DNA of 64,000 nucleotides from Puccinellia tenuiflora. Taxonomy: Eukaryota > Streptophyta > Magnoliopsida > Poales > Poaceae. Where the stretch lies: contig QRDG01000524.1 of the NCBI GenBank assembly GCA_012064385.1, forward strand, positions 1,209,489-1,273,488. The letters run 5' to 3'. The translations under genes were made by a program, and so were the position numbers. Numbering within the stretch: the first letter of the stretch is position 1; every line of letters begins with the position of its first letter. Below the pieces are notes generated by a model that worked only from the letters and a program-made list of their open reading frames with translations, was not told where the DNA came from and did not search any database. Of the stretch, positions 36,401 to 47,093 are shown one piece after another.

Positions 36401-36753
36401 CCATTCCAATGGTTCTGACCAATTTTTGGCTGCAACGCTTTTATCGTTGCAGGTTCATCTGACGATGAGTAAGGATGCTATAGGTTTCGAGTCTGCAACC
36501 AACATGTCTGCCTGTGGCACATGAAGATGATGAAGCTCCATGCTATTTTATGTTTTCCGCTGCTGAACTTTGTAACATGCTAGCCTTTGGCTATGCAATT
36601 TGCAATGATTATTTTTCTAGATCATACATTGTAATAGAATTTCGATGCAATGTATGATACTTCATCTTAAACTGTGGTGCTAGCTATTCGATCCAGGGAC
36701 TAGCACAATAACACAGGGATCTTGGCCAATCTTAAAAGGCAGGATCGCTATAG
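33419..36753 (+). mobile_element. 5' LTR of a Gypsy-type element nested in the plus copy
   Basis: It starts TGGTAACATCCCAAATTTTGG, related to the TGTAACATCCCAATTTTTAG start at 63027, and ends just before the primer-binding site. A GC-rich promoter-like block at 34030-34620 contains TATAAG at 34144-34149, followed by a possible intron (donor near 34602, acceptor near 35460). The rest is AT-rich. About 3.3 kb is long but acceptable for Gypsy LTRs. The exact right end is uncertain by a few bases. Confidence 0.6.
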
Positions 36754-36754
36754 A

Positions 36755-36766
36755 TGGTATCAGAGC
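36755..36766 (+). other. Primer-binding site of the nested Gypsy element
   Basis: TGGTATCAGAGC is complementary to the 3' end of initiator tRNA-Met, the usual primer-binding site of plant LTR retrotransposons. It lies directly after the LTR and about 0.5 kb before gag. Confidence 0.8.
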
Positions 36767-37281
36767 ATTGTGTTGCCTGTAGGTTCGAAACCCTAGGTTT
36801 GGATTAGAACTAGGAAAAGACCTAGAATTGAAATTTTATTTTACTCAATTTTCTGAAAATAAAATATTTACAATTTATCCTTCTCATACTCTCATCTATT
36901 ACTCACTTTGTAAGACATCTTTCCTCATTCAAATGGACCTTATTGGTGGATTCAACTCAACTGTTGTTAGACGATGAAGATCATCACAAGACAAGTTGTG
37001 CTACACTGAAAGTCGAAGAAGAACTTGAAGAGATTTAATGAAGAAATAGATGAGACCACCACTTTAGTTACCTTGCTAGAACAATGATAACGTGATAGTG
37101 TATTGATCATACTTAGTGAGTATGGCAATACCTGGTTGTTTGTTTGTTTGTTTGTGTGAGAACCTTGTTGCTTGATGCTTGCTAGATGTTGTTGTAAGAT
37201 GAATTGCCTTGATCTGCTGGTTAGGGGTAGAACTTCCTCTAGATTCTTTCTATCTCTACTCATCCATGCTAAACTAAACAG

Positions 37282-37806
37282 ATGTCCAAGCCAAAATCCA
37301 ACAACCCTGTGATGCCCACACTACAACAGTTACTAGATGCACAGAAACAGTTGAGTCAGTTAGTGACCCAAAACCAAGAAGACAACAAGAACATTCCAGC
37401 ACCACCTCCTCCTCAAGTGGATATGCTGATCATATTCTTAAAGCTTCGACCAGAAAAGTTTTCAAGAACTGCAGAACCTATTTTGGCCGATGATTGTCTA
37501 CGTTCAGCAAATAAAGATTTGGTGACCATTGGATGCACAGATGCTGAGAAGGTTAGATTTGCGGCACATCTACTAGAAGGACCTACAGCAGACTGGTGGG
37601 ATAGCTACTAGATCACACATCCCATTGAAGAGATGACATGGGATATGTTTCAAGAAGGATTCCGTGATGCACATATTTCATCTGGAGTGATGAAACTGAA
37701 GAGGGGAGAATTTTACGAGCTCCGACAAGACGACCGAAATATTATAGAGTACATGAACGAGTTCAATAATCTGGCGCGCTACGCACCGGATGATGTTGAT
37801 ACCTCT
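37282..37806 (+). pseudogene. Gypsy gag, interrupted by a stop and truncated
   Basis: It starts MSKPKSNNPVMPTLQQLLDA and reads into a Ty3/Gypsy retrotrans_gag domain (RPEKFSRTAEPILADD, LLEGPTADWWDSY). A TAG at 37609-37611 stops the frame. The same frame resumes and continues the domain (ITHPIEEMTWDMFQEGFRD, then NEFNNLARYAPDDVDT). Coding similarity ends near 37806, where host-element sequence resumes. Everything 3' of this (rest of gag, pol, 3' LTR) is gone, so the copy cannot move by itself. Confidence 0.82.
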
Positions 37807-39770
37807 TCTTGGTATCTTTTCTCCTAGTTGGTATCTTATTTTTAATTGGTGTATTATCAATCATGTGTTGTGTTGATTCGATTCCTATTGATATCACACT
37901 TCATGTGTTGATGTGTTTTGGGATCAATCATTTGTTGATTTGATTTTTCCTCAATCATGTGTTGATTTGGATTTTGATATAATTTGGACAACCTTTTTGT
38001 GTCACGCCTTGGTGTGCTCTCTTCTTGGTTTACTTGGTGTTTTGTCCAAATTGTATCTCTTTCGTTTCTTGAAAGACTTTACATGTATATTCTCTAATAT
38101 ATATTATATGGCATGTTTGTCTTTCTAGTTCCAATATATAGGGGATACTCCACCGAATCCCAAATTGGCTAAGATGTGCATGAAATTCAATTTCATATCT
38201 ATATGAACATATTTATGTGGAGCGTTTCCTATATTTTATAGTTTATCTAACTACTATGGGACCCAATGAGTTTGGGAACCATTTTGTGCTTGAATTTTGT
38301 TTTAGGTACAATGTGCATTGGATGCTTGCCTCATTCATAAGGAAGGTGTTCTCACCATGTGATTTTAGGAGTCAAGCTTTGATGACTAACAAAGAATCAT
38401 CTTCTTCATCACCAATGTCATATCGGTAACAAGTATCTATCCCATGCATACTTTTCTAGTCTCAACCTTGTGTAGGTTGCTTCTTGGCATGAAAGCTTCT
38501 AATTATATGCAATTGTTGTGGTTTTGGCTTTTTCCTTCACTTTGTATATCTTTGTGATGAAATTGCAAAAACCCTTTCTTCAATTGGTATTATTTCTTTG
38601 TGATACTTGTTGCCTAACTCAAAGCATCTCCACTATCTCTTGTTCCCTTGGTGATATGTATGATGCATTTGATATATTTGAAGTTCATTTATATACAATG
38701 AGATAAATTTGAGCTATGTGCTATGCTTTTATACAATAATCTTGTTTGTATATTCATGACTTCCTTTTGGATACCTTGTTCTCTTTTTCCCGAACCATTT
38801 CGTATGTATATGGTTCTTTGCGGATGTATATCTTCAATGGTTTGTCTACTTAGAAATCTATACATATGAGAGAGGTCACTTTCTAGTTGGTATCCTAATT
38901 CTTTTGAGCTACCTTGCTTTTATCTATAATTCTTTGGTGGCTCCTTTTTATCTCATGAGTGCTTGTCTATTTGTTTATTGGTATCTTTGCACACTCATGT
39001 ATTTGTTGAGGATCTTTTACTTCATGCTTACCATGGTGAGTATGTTGCTTTTTATTGGCTAAATGCTCTCACTAACTTTTGGCATTTTCAATTGGTTTTA
39101 GTTTCCAATTGGTATCCCTAAGCTTGTGAACATACCTTTAAAGATCTTCCTTTTGGCTTGGTTGGGCCTATCTTATGTTGAATTATTTTTTGAAAATTGG
39201 TATCTCCTTATGGCTCAACCATATCTTTGGTGCAAGTGCTATGATTTGCTTTTGCTTTATGCACTCTTGCACTTGTTGTGTGTTCTAGATGATTTTGGGG
39301 GAGCGAGGATGCCATTTTTGTGCACTTCTCCATTGTGCATGAACATTGGGGAGCTTCTCCGTTTTTATTTAGAACTCTCGCTTTGGATCGTTTTGATTGC
39401 CTATATCCTTTGTGGAGATTTTTAAAAATGATTTCATCTTTTTGCAATCTTTGGATCCTCAATATAGTTTGATTTCCTCTCATTATTCGTCAATGAATAA
39501 GTGCATTTGATTTCACTCATATTTTGAGAAATGCACACTTTATAGAGGAACTCATATTATATTGTCTCTCCAAATTTTTCTTCCCATTTCGGCAATCGAT
39601 GCCAATGGGGGAGAAGTTTAGAGGATTTAAGGGAATTTGGGTTTTACGCTTTTGTTGAATTTGCCTTTAATGCGCTTTGCATCCTTGCTTGTTTGTCTTG
39701 CAAGGATGCTTCATTCATTATATAAACCCTCTTATAAGGGATTGTCATCAATTACCAAAACGGGGGAGAT
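37807..39770 (+). mobile_element. Non-coding internal region of the plus-strand element, last part
   Basis: It is colinear with the inverse of 57428 to about 59340 in the minus copy; GAGTTTGGGAACCA and CTACTATGGGACCCAATGAG have inverse counterparts near 58915-58945. Rich in TTGGTATC phrases. It ends in a polypurine tract, AAAACGGGGGAGAT, directly before the LTR. Open frames of 60-100 codons on both strands are not conserved between copies and are not genes. Confidence 0.7.
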
Positions 39771-42514
39771 TGAAAGTGCATGGTTGCCCCCATGTGTGGT
39801 TTTGGTAATTAATGACAATCTCTATGGACTAATGTTTGTATTGAGCTATATTTGTAGGTGTGTCCATAAGCAAGCATTGCTTGATCTCCATTTGTTGGAA
39901 TCAAGGATAAGGGAAGAAAAGTGTGTGTTGATCAAGGCTAAGCGCGGGTTGATCAACACTCAAGTCCGTGTGAAGATATGCCGAGGAGTGCTTCTCCCAT
40001 CTTGGTGTATGGGGGAGCGTCATGTGAATCTTCACCAAGCGAAGCGCAACCAAGATAGGTGGTTTGTCTTGAGGAGATGAAGATCGTCTTCATCGACCTC
40101 AAGTGGATTAATGCGCAAGGCAAAGGTATGATCTTGATAGGGTTTCTATTTTACCGGTCTCATGTTGTTTAGTGGAGAGACCGGGTTATAGGATAGTTAA
40201 CCGTACTATCAAGAGGGGCTCTCGACCGAGTATCATGATCGTATCGTCGTAGAGAGCACAAACCTTTGCATCCATGCTTTCATCTTTATTGGTTCTTATT
40301 TGTCTCTTATCGTGGTGTGGTCTTGGTGCTTGTCGTGCTCGTCATGACAAGGCTAAGTTCACCGAAAACGGTTTTCATATGTGTCTTCTATTGCGGTTTC
40401 GGTATTGGAGATTTTGCCGGTTCATCCGTGCGGAAGATTTATCTCTTCCATTTCTTTGCAAAATCTCCATTGCTTGTTTTCCTTTTTCAAAGGTTGCATT
40501 TGTCGTCCTCTCTTCAACAAAATTGGTTTCATCTCTTTTGGGCTTCATTTGCAAAAGATTTTTCATTTCCGGTTTGCGAAAAAGAGTTTTTAACTTTCCC
40601 CATTTGTTTTTATAATATCTTGTTGGACTATGATGTTTCTCTACATAATCTTGTTGTGCTCGATGTGACGGTTCCAACGAGTCCAACATTATCGAAAACG
40701 GAGTTCATTTGCTAAAGATACGGGGTTCTGATTTCACTGTTTGGATCTACCCCGGAGATGGTCCGGAGTCTCCGGTCACACCGGAGTCTCTGCCCCAGAG
40801 GACCCGGAATCTCCGGTCCCGTGTTTTTCGCTGCCGAATGAGTTTGTGTGGTGCGCCTCTGGACTGGGTCCGGAGGCACCCCGGAGATGGTCCGGAGTCT
40901 CCGGCCCAAGGGACCCGGAGTCTCCGGCCTCAGGTTTTTCTCAACTCATTTGCATCTTTGTGGTGCGGCTCTAGTAGGGGTCCGGAGCATCCCCGGAGAG
41001 TGTCCGGAATCTCCGGCCTGGCCGGAGTCTCCGGCCCTCTAGACCGGAGTCTCCGGTCTGCCCCGATGATCCAGCCTGGCCGGAATGTCCGGCCAAGGCC
41101 GGAGTCTCCGGCCCACTTACACCGGAGTCTCCGGCCTGAGAAGGCTGTAACGGCTAGTTTTTGGGGAGGCTATAAATAGCCTCCTTCTTCCCCAAGAGCT
41201 GGTTGCTCACCCTTCTTACTTGCTCTCTCTCTCCTCCATTGTTGCAAACCTTGTGAGCTTGATTCCTCTCAATCCCTCCAATGATTCTTGCCCAAATTTA
41301 GGGATTCAAGAGAGGAGATCTAGATCTACCATTCCACCAATCAAAATCTCCTCTAAGTGAGGGGAACTAGTGGATCTAGATTTTGGGGTTGCTTTGTGTT
41401 CATCCACTTTGTTCTTCCTCTCTTATTCCCCCCAAAGCATTTGTTGCTTGGTTGGAATTTGAGAGTGAAGGACTTGACCACTTTGTGTGTTCTTGCCTCT
41501 TGCATTTGTTGCATCGGGTTGCTCTCTCCACGGTGATACGTGAAGATCGAAGTTGAGAAGCTTGTTACTCTTGGGTGCATTGTGTTCCCAAGAGCTTGTG
41601 CCTCTTGGGTGCATTGTGTACCCTAGACGGTTGGAGGTGTCGCGAAGACTTCGAGTTGTGAAGCTTCGGCACGTTTTGGGAGCCCCCAATTGAGTTGTGG
41701 GTGTGTGCCCCAAGGAAGTTGTAAAAGGGCTCCGAAATCCGCCTCGAAGGATTCCGATAGTGGAAGGTGAACCAAACCCTTGGGTGCGGTTCATCGGAGA
41801 ATAGGGTGAGGCCTTTGTGGCATCTTGAGTAGGCCTCTTGTGGCGAGCTCACACCCCTCCAACGAGACGTACTCCCTTAACAAGGAGGAACTCGGGAATA
41901 CATCCTCGTCTCCGCGTGCCTCGGTTATTTCTATACCCGAGCCTTTTACTTATGCAATCTACATTGTGATAGCCTTCGTGCTTAAAGTTTATATCTTGCT
42001 ATCACCTTGTTGCTTGCCTTGCTTAGCATAAGTTGTTGGTGCACATAGGTAAACCTAGTAATTTAGNGCTTGAAGGATTCCGATAGTGGAAGGTGAACCA
42101 ATCCCTTGGGTGAGGTTCATCGGAGAGAATAGGGTGAGGCCTTTGTGGCATCTTGATTAGGCCTCTTGTGGCGAGCTCACATCCCTCCAACGAGACGTAT
42201 TCCCTTAACAGGAGGAACTCGGGAATATATCCTCGTCTCTGTGTGCCTCGGTTATCTCTATACCCGAGGTTTTACTTATGCAATTTACATTGTGATAGCC
42301 TTCGTGCTTGAAGTTTATATCTTGCTATCACCTTGTTGCTTGCCTTGCTTAGCATAAGTTGTTGGTGCACATAGGTGAGCCTAGTAATTTAGGTTGTTGT
42401 CTTGTTAATTTAAACACCTAGTTTTATTCCGCAATTATCAAGCCCTAAATAGGAAAGTTGTAATCGCCTATTCACCCCCCTCAGGCGACATCCGGGACAT
42501 CATTTGTTCTTTCA
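39771..42514 (+). mobile_element. 3' LTR of the gag-only retrotransposon (plus copy)
   Basis: Bounded by TGAAAG and CTTTCA, a 6-bp terminal inverted repeat, and preceded by a polypurine tract. U3 carries many CCGGAGTCTCCGG hairpin motifs (40750-41140), then a TATA box CTATAAATAG at 41170-41179. The element is 2744 bp as printed, including an internal duplication joined at an N (42067), so the true LTR may be about 0.33 kb shorter. The 5' LTR counterpart at 29328 is truncated, so no target duplication can be matched. Confidence 0.8.
41745..42391 (+). repeat. Near-duplicate LTR segment joined at a single N
   Basis: Two copies of about 320 bp (41745-42066 and 42068-42391), each from GAAGGATTCCGATAGTGGAA to AGCCTAGTAATTTAG-like sequence, abut at one ambiguous base. 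By eye they differ at about a dozen positions, including small indels. This looks either like a tandem duplication or like two different LTR copies joined during assembly. Confidence 0.75.
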
Positions 42515-45500
42515 AGTACTCGCCGCCGCCCCGCCGGAGCCCGCCACCAGGTGAGACCCGCGCAAGAGCCTGCCGCCGCCGCGCCTACTATCGAGATGAT
42601 TCCATCAGATTGAGATACAGAGAGGGAGGATGAGGTCATTGGGTGCCGCCGCACGCCTAGATCTGGGCGCCACCACGCACATCTGTGATGTATATGTGCA
42701 CCACGCCATGGTTCTGTGGAGGATAAATACAGGGTGACATCGTGGCTGCTGCTGGAGCACGGTCGTCATGGCGCGGGTGGAGGAGAAGGGCGGCGGCCAT
42801 GGCTGCATCATGTAGGCGGGGGAGAAGTTTGCATGGTATGATTGGTTTTTCTTATTGTAATGTTAGCGTATAGGAAGAAGCTGCCAGAGAGAAAAAGGAG
42901 GAGCATACTAACAATGTTATTCATACCGGAGATAATGATATTGGTAACCTGAAAGAATTTAATGGGCTCATCAAAGGTATGTTATCTTTGTTCTAACTTA
43001 TCTGATATCACCATGCTCTAAATCCATCTCAATGTACAAGTGCCATATGTACAGAACTCCATGTTAACTTGTTAAGAGAATTGTACTTTTCAGCTATTAT
43101 TGAACCGGAGCTAAGTAAAAACAATCTAGGTCAAGGATATCCCTTCCATGCTTGCGAGTTACGACCAGCGTGTCTATGAACCTGAAAACACTGTATTGAT
43201 ATAAAGACTGGAGGTAAATACATACTTGATTAAGTTCTTGATATTCAAGCTATATATTTTATTAGATTACTAAATAACCCAGTTGTGTACCATGATTCTT
43301 AACCTATCACGGTTAGTCACTAAAGTACCTCCTCCCTCTTTTGATACCAAGTTGTTTCAACATCTTGAAGATAAATATATTATGAAACTTGCAGTAACAT
43401 TTCAGGTTGATGCTTGATGGACTTTGCCCTCACAAGTGTTATCTCACCCAAGTTTTACAGTAGCCTGAAGTAAATAAGGTGCAAATTTTCTCCCTTGGTA
43501 TACTACAATAGAAGATAGTTTCTACTAAGCACACACCAGCAACACTCCTTGGTATACTACAATAGAAAATAACTCCTGTGTTAATTATGATATCCTATTT
43601 GAATATGAGAATACCATGTTCTCTGAATTTTGAATATCCTATTTACTGTGTTTATAGCCTCCTAGATAGTGTTGTACTTCTGCAATATGCATATTTCAAA
43701 ACTAAAATAAGGATGGTCACTACTATTTACGCCATTTTGGTACCATAGCTTCTACTATCATTTTCAATTTACCGATGTTCTTTCTATAAACAATTTCATT
43801 GCCTTTTTTTTTCGAACCATGCAGGAGCACTGCATGTGTTAATATAGATAGGAAAGAAACGCCAAACAAATGGCAGAAGTCTTACAGAGAATTGGCCTGA
43901 AACCAAGCCATGAGAGAAACAAAGACTATACAGCGACCCCAGGCTACCAAAACAACCTAAAAAGAGAGGGTTTATAAGACTAGCATAGCGTGCTCGAATG
44001 AAAAGCGCCCAAACCAGCCCTATGTATCATAAAGAATGAGCTTCTCGGCACTAGCTAAAGCCCACTGCATTGCCTCGTTTTTACTGGCTTTCTCGATATT
44101 CTCCTTTTTCTAAACAATTCTATTGTAGTTGCTTCATCTGCTCACATGTGGTGGTGTTTGGTAGTTCCTTAGTAAATTGTGAATGTTTTTCCAAGCTAGA
44201 AAATATGAGGATATATGCAAATATAAACCCCCATAGGGTAGGTGTATAGTAATTCACGTGTAGTACTATGGATTAGGGCCATGCTTCGAAAATGAATGCA
44301 GATAGCCAGGTCAATAAATTGAATATTTTCTAAATTTTTAGTAAGGGCTTCATGTATAAGGTATGCAGAAGTTATGACTTGGGGCAGTGATTAATTCTTC
44401 ATTTGCAGAACCTGGAAGATGGTGCTGGTGGACTCTAGCCGAAGGTGAGTGGCTTGAACCTTGATTAATCGTGGTAATTTTAAATGGATGTGAATTGATT
44501 GTCCTAGATAAGTGGGTGATTTGTGTGGGCTTGGTACAGTAGAAGACATGTAGTTGCTTGTTCTACTGATTCTTTGGATCTATATGGAAGCTCAAAACCA
44601 CAATTATGTCATTCACTTAGTATACATGTTGGCCTGATTCTTTGGATTTATATGGAAGCAGTTGGGTTACCCTCTATAATCTTGCAGCCCCTTCTACCGT
44701 ACCTTGCTCGCTTCAGCACAAGCCCCTTAGATGGTGCAGATGGTGGAGTGCGGAGGTGAAATCCCTGAGCCAGACAGGCAACAAGATGGACGACATAGAT
44801 TGATGATTTTTTCATTACCATTTATTTCTTTAATGAGAGAATTCTTCAGACATTTAGTAGCCTTTAAAGATGTTTATGTTTATTGGCAACCGTATTTGTA
44901 ACGAATATTTTGTGCTTTAAGAATATTATTTCTCAGCTAACATTCGCAGGATTAGATCACCATTCGGACACGATTTGGAGATAATGCGGAGTTGCTTTCC
45001 AATCAGAACTAGATTTAATCTTCTTTTACAACCAATCAGTACACATGCCGAATGAAACATCATTTATCTCTATGCAGCTACATAATTACAGTGGTGTCTC
45101 GCTTCTAAGAACACGACTTGAGTGACATCACAACAACGATCATCCATTTAAATTCTATTACTCATATTGTTGGATATTTTCATGACATCTTATTTGTGTG
45201 TTTAGCGAAAGTGATGTTCGCTTGTTTAATAGTAGTATAGATTCATATTGTTTAGACAAACTCTTCTGTTTAATGGAACCATTTTTTATTTCCCTCTAAA
45301 CTAAATATCTTGGATCTTGGACATGTTTGCACACTGCAATTTCTGGCTTTGACCACAATTTCTGGTTTCACCACATGTAAAATGATACTTAATTCCAGAG
45401 TAACGGAAAAAAGTATGCTCGGTTTTATTGAGAAAATATGAGCATCTTTAGTACCAATTTTTGGCATTTTTTAATCAAAAGGAGGATAGAAATGATCAAA

Positions 45501-45587
45501 AGCTCTAAAACTGTGACTCACCCAAAAAATGTAGAAATGAAAATACATGTATTGTGAAGACGTGCGTTGCACGTGAAGGCTAACTAG
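42515..45587 (+). mobile_element. Helitron candidate (3' terminus supported), no intact gene
   Basis: The 3' end shows Helitron hallmarks: a hairpin ACGTGC-GTT-GCACGT (45560-45574), nine bases, then CTAG at 45584-45587 followed by T. The 5' terminus was not found, so the left limit is simply the end of the preceding LTR. The GC-rich start (42520-42800), with GCCGCC and CCAGGTGAG runs, looks like a captured exon scrap. The rest is AT-rich without a convincing frame. Confidence 0.4.
43804..44100 (-). mobile_element. Probable LINE 3'-end fragment
   Basis: A T run at 43804-43812 (poly-A on the minus strand) is followed by sequence whose complement reads as the 3' tail common to grass LINEs (ACACATGCAGTGCTCCTGCA, TTCTTTCCTATC). 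About 300 bp remain, with no coding sequence. It is inserted in the Helitron-candidate region. Confidence 0.4.
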
Positions 45588-46089
45588 TATATACTAATAG
45601 CTGCCTCTTATATATCTAATCTAATAAAGTAGAAGAGAAAAAACATTAGCTTCACGTGCCAAACGGTAAGCCTATCTGTCTACACAGGATGCACCAGACG
45701 AAGACAGTGAAACTGAAGATGAGATCGATGTTCCAGCTATTGATGACTTGATCGTTGAGCCAGTGGGTGCCAACCAAGTTCTGCTGATCCTTTCGATGTA
45801 TCTTATGAAGGTACCAGAAAGAAACACAACCACAGGAGTGCATTTGTAGACAAGAAACACAGCTCAGGGATGCTAACAGTGTAGTTGCTGTCATTTGTAG
45901 TTCCTCACACCACATTTGCTGTCATAGCAAGGTCTGGCGTTGCACATTTGTAGTACACATTTGGTTCATGCTTGACAGAAGGTTGATGTGAAATCTGACT
46001 GTAATATTTGAATCTGAAGTTTGAGGTACAAACTGTGATACTTGCTGCACACATTATTTACATTACAGGCATTATAAAAGATGTACGAA

Positions 46090-46480
46090 GTACATTAAAA
46101 AACGCCTTAAATATGTGCTTTTGAAGGCACTCCAAAAGTGCCTCTATAAGTGACCTTTGAAGGCAGTTTTCAAATATGCGTCTAGATTTGATCTTTGAAG
46201 GCAGTTTTAAATATGCTTCTAGATGTGACTTTTGAAGTCAGTTTTTAAATATGCCTCTAGATGTGTTTTTTGGAGGCATTCGAAATTGCCTCAAATTTAT
46301 ATCTTTTGAGGCACTCTAAATTGCCTCAAAATGTATACTTTTAAAGGCACTCTAAAGTGCCTCAAAAGGTGACTTTTGTAGGCATAATTGAAAACTGCCC
46401 CAAAAAACTTTTACCTACCGGAGTAAAAACTGCACTATTTTTTTATCTCCAAAAATCTCTGAAGGCACTTTTTTGAGTAT
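46090..46480. repeat. Degenerate tandem repeats, about 30-45 bp
   Basis: Repeated variants of TTTTGAAGGCAGTTTTAAATATGCCTCTAGATGTG, shifting rightwards into variants of AGGCACTCTAAAGTGCCTCAAAA (written here in under-20 pieces: TTTTGAAGGCAGTTTT, ATGCCTCTAGATGTG, GGCACTCTAAAGTGCC). The last forms are themselves palindromic. No coding frame. Confidence 0.65.
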
Positions 46481-46501
46481 TTAAGACACTTTGGAGTGCC
46501 T

Positions 46502-46578
46502 CCAATTTGAGGACGTGACGTAGTGGATAGGAGGATTCGATGAATCCTCCTATCCACTACGTCACGTCCTCAAATTGG
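46502..46578. repeat. Perfect 37-bp inverted repeat with a 3-nt loop
   Basis: The left arm 46502-46538 and right arm 46542-46578 are exact reverse complements (starting CCAATTTGAGGACGTGACG), separated only by GAT. It follows directly on the tandem-repeat patch. Transcribed, it would form a 37-bp hairpin. It could mark the junction of two inverted insertions, be a small-RNA-producing foldback, or be an artefact. Confidence 0.9.
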
Positions 46579-47093
46579 GAGACAGTGCCAACAGAGGAGA
46601 CGGAGGTCATCGATCAGGACTTGCACCACCACCATCTGTCCTCAGATATGCAAGCTTACGGTCTGCAATAGCCTCACTGACGACGATTTGACGTCCCTAG
46701 TCCGATGGATCTCTTCTACCGCTACAAGTACACAGTGATCAGCATACACAGTGATCTACTCGTCGCGACGCCCGCAAATCCCACCTCCCTCAGCACGACC
46801 GGCCACGCGGTTCACACTCTGCGCCCTCCTGTGGTCATCGCCAAACAGAACAGCACACACAAAATAACCTCTACAAGCTCAATATCAACACGTATCATCA
46901 AGCAAGCATTACTAGCTCACCATGAACATTTCTTCAGCCGCATTCAGAGTTTCAGACTCAACCTGTAGCAATGCACGGTACTAGTTATACTAATAGCTTG
47001 CTCTTATATATCCAAAGTACACGCAAAAAGACAGCAGCTCCAAGTGCCAATTGAAGACTGTACTTCCGCTGGTATCTTGGGCAACCTTGTTTG

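Larger units (their letters stand above)
45588..46984 (+). mobile_element. Helitron-like segment with gene scraps
   Basis: It starts after one CTAG terminus and ends with another (GCAATGCACGGTACTAG, 46984). The junction phrase CTAGT(A)TATACTAATAGC followed by CTCTTATATATC recurs at both borders (45584 and 46981). A short open stretch at 45690-45800 reads like an acidic coding exon (SETEDEIDVPAIDD), possibly captured. It also holds the tandem-repeat patch and the perfect inverted repeat described separately. The second terminus has a poor hairpin, so the classification is tentative. Confidence 0.4.

Noticed and set aside
40709..41179. 156-codon plus frame in the LTR
   Set aside because: Translation of the CCGGAG repeat array; no independent support.
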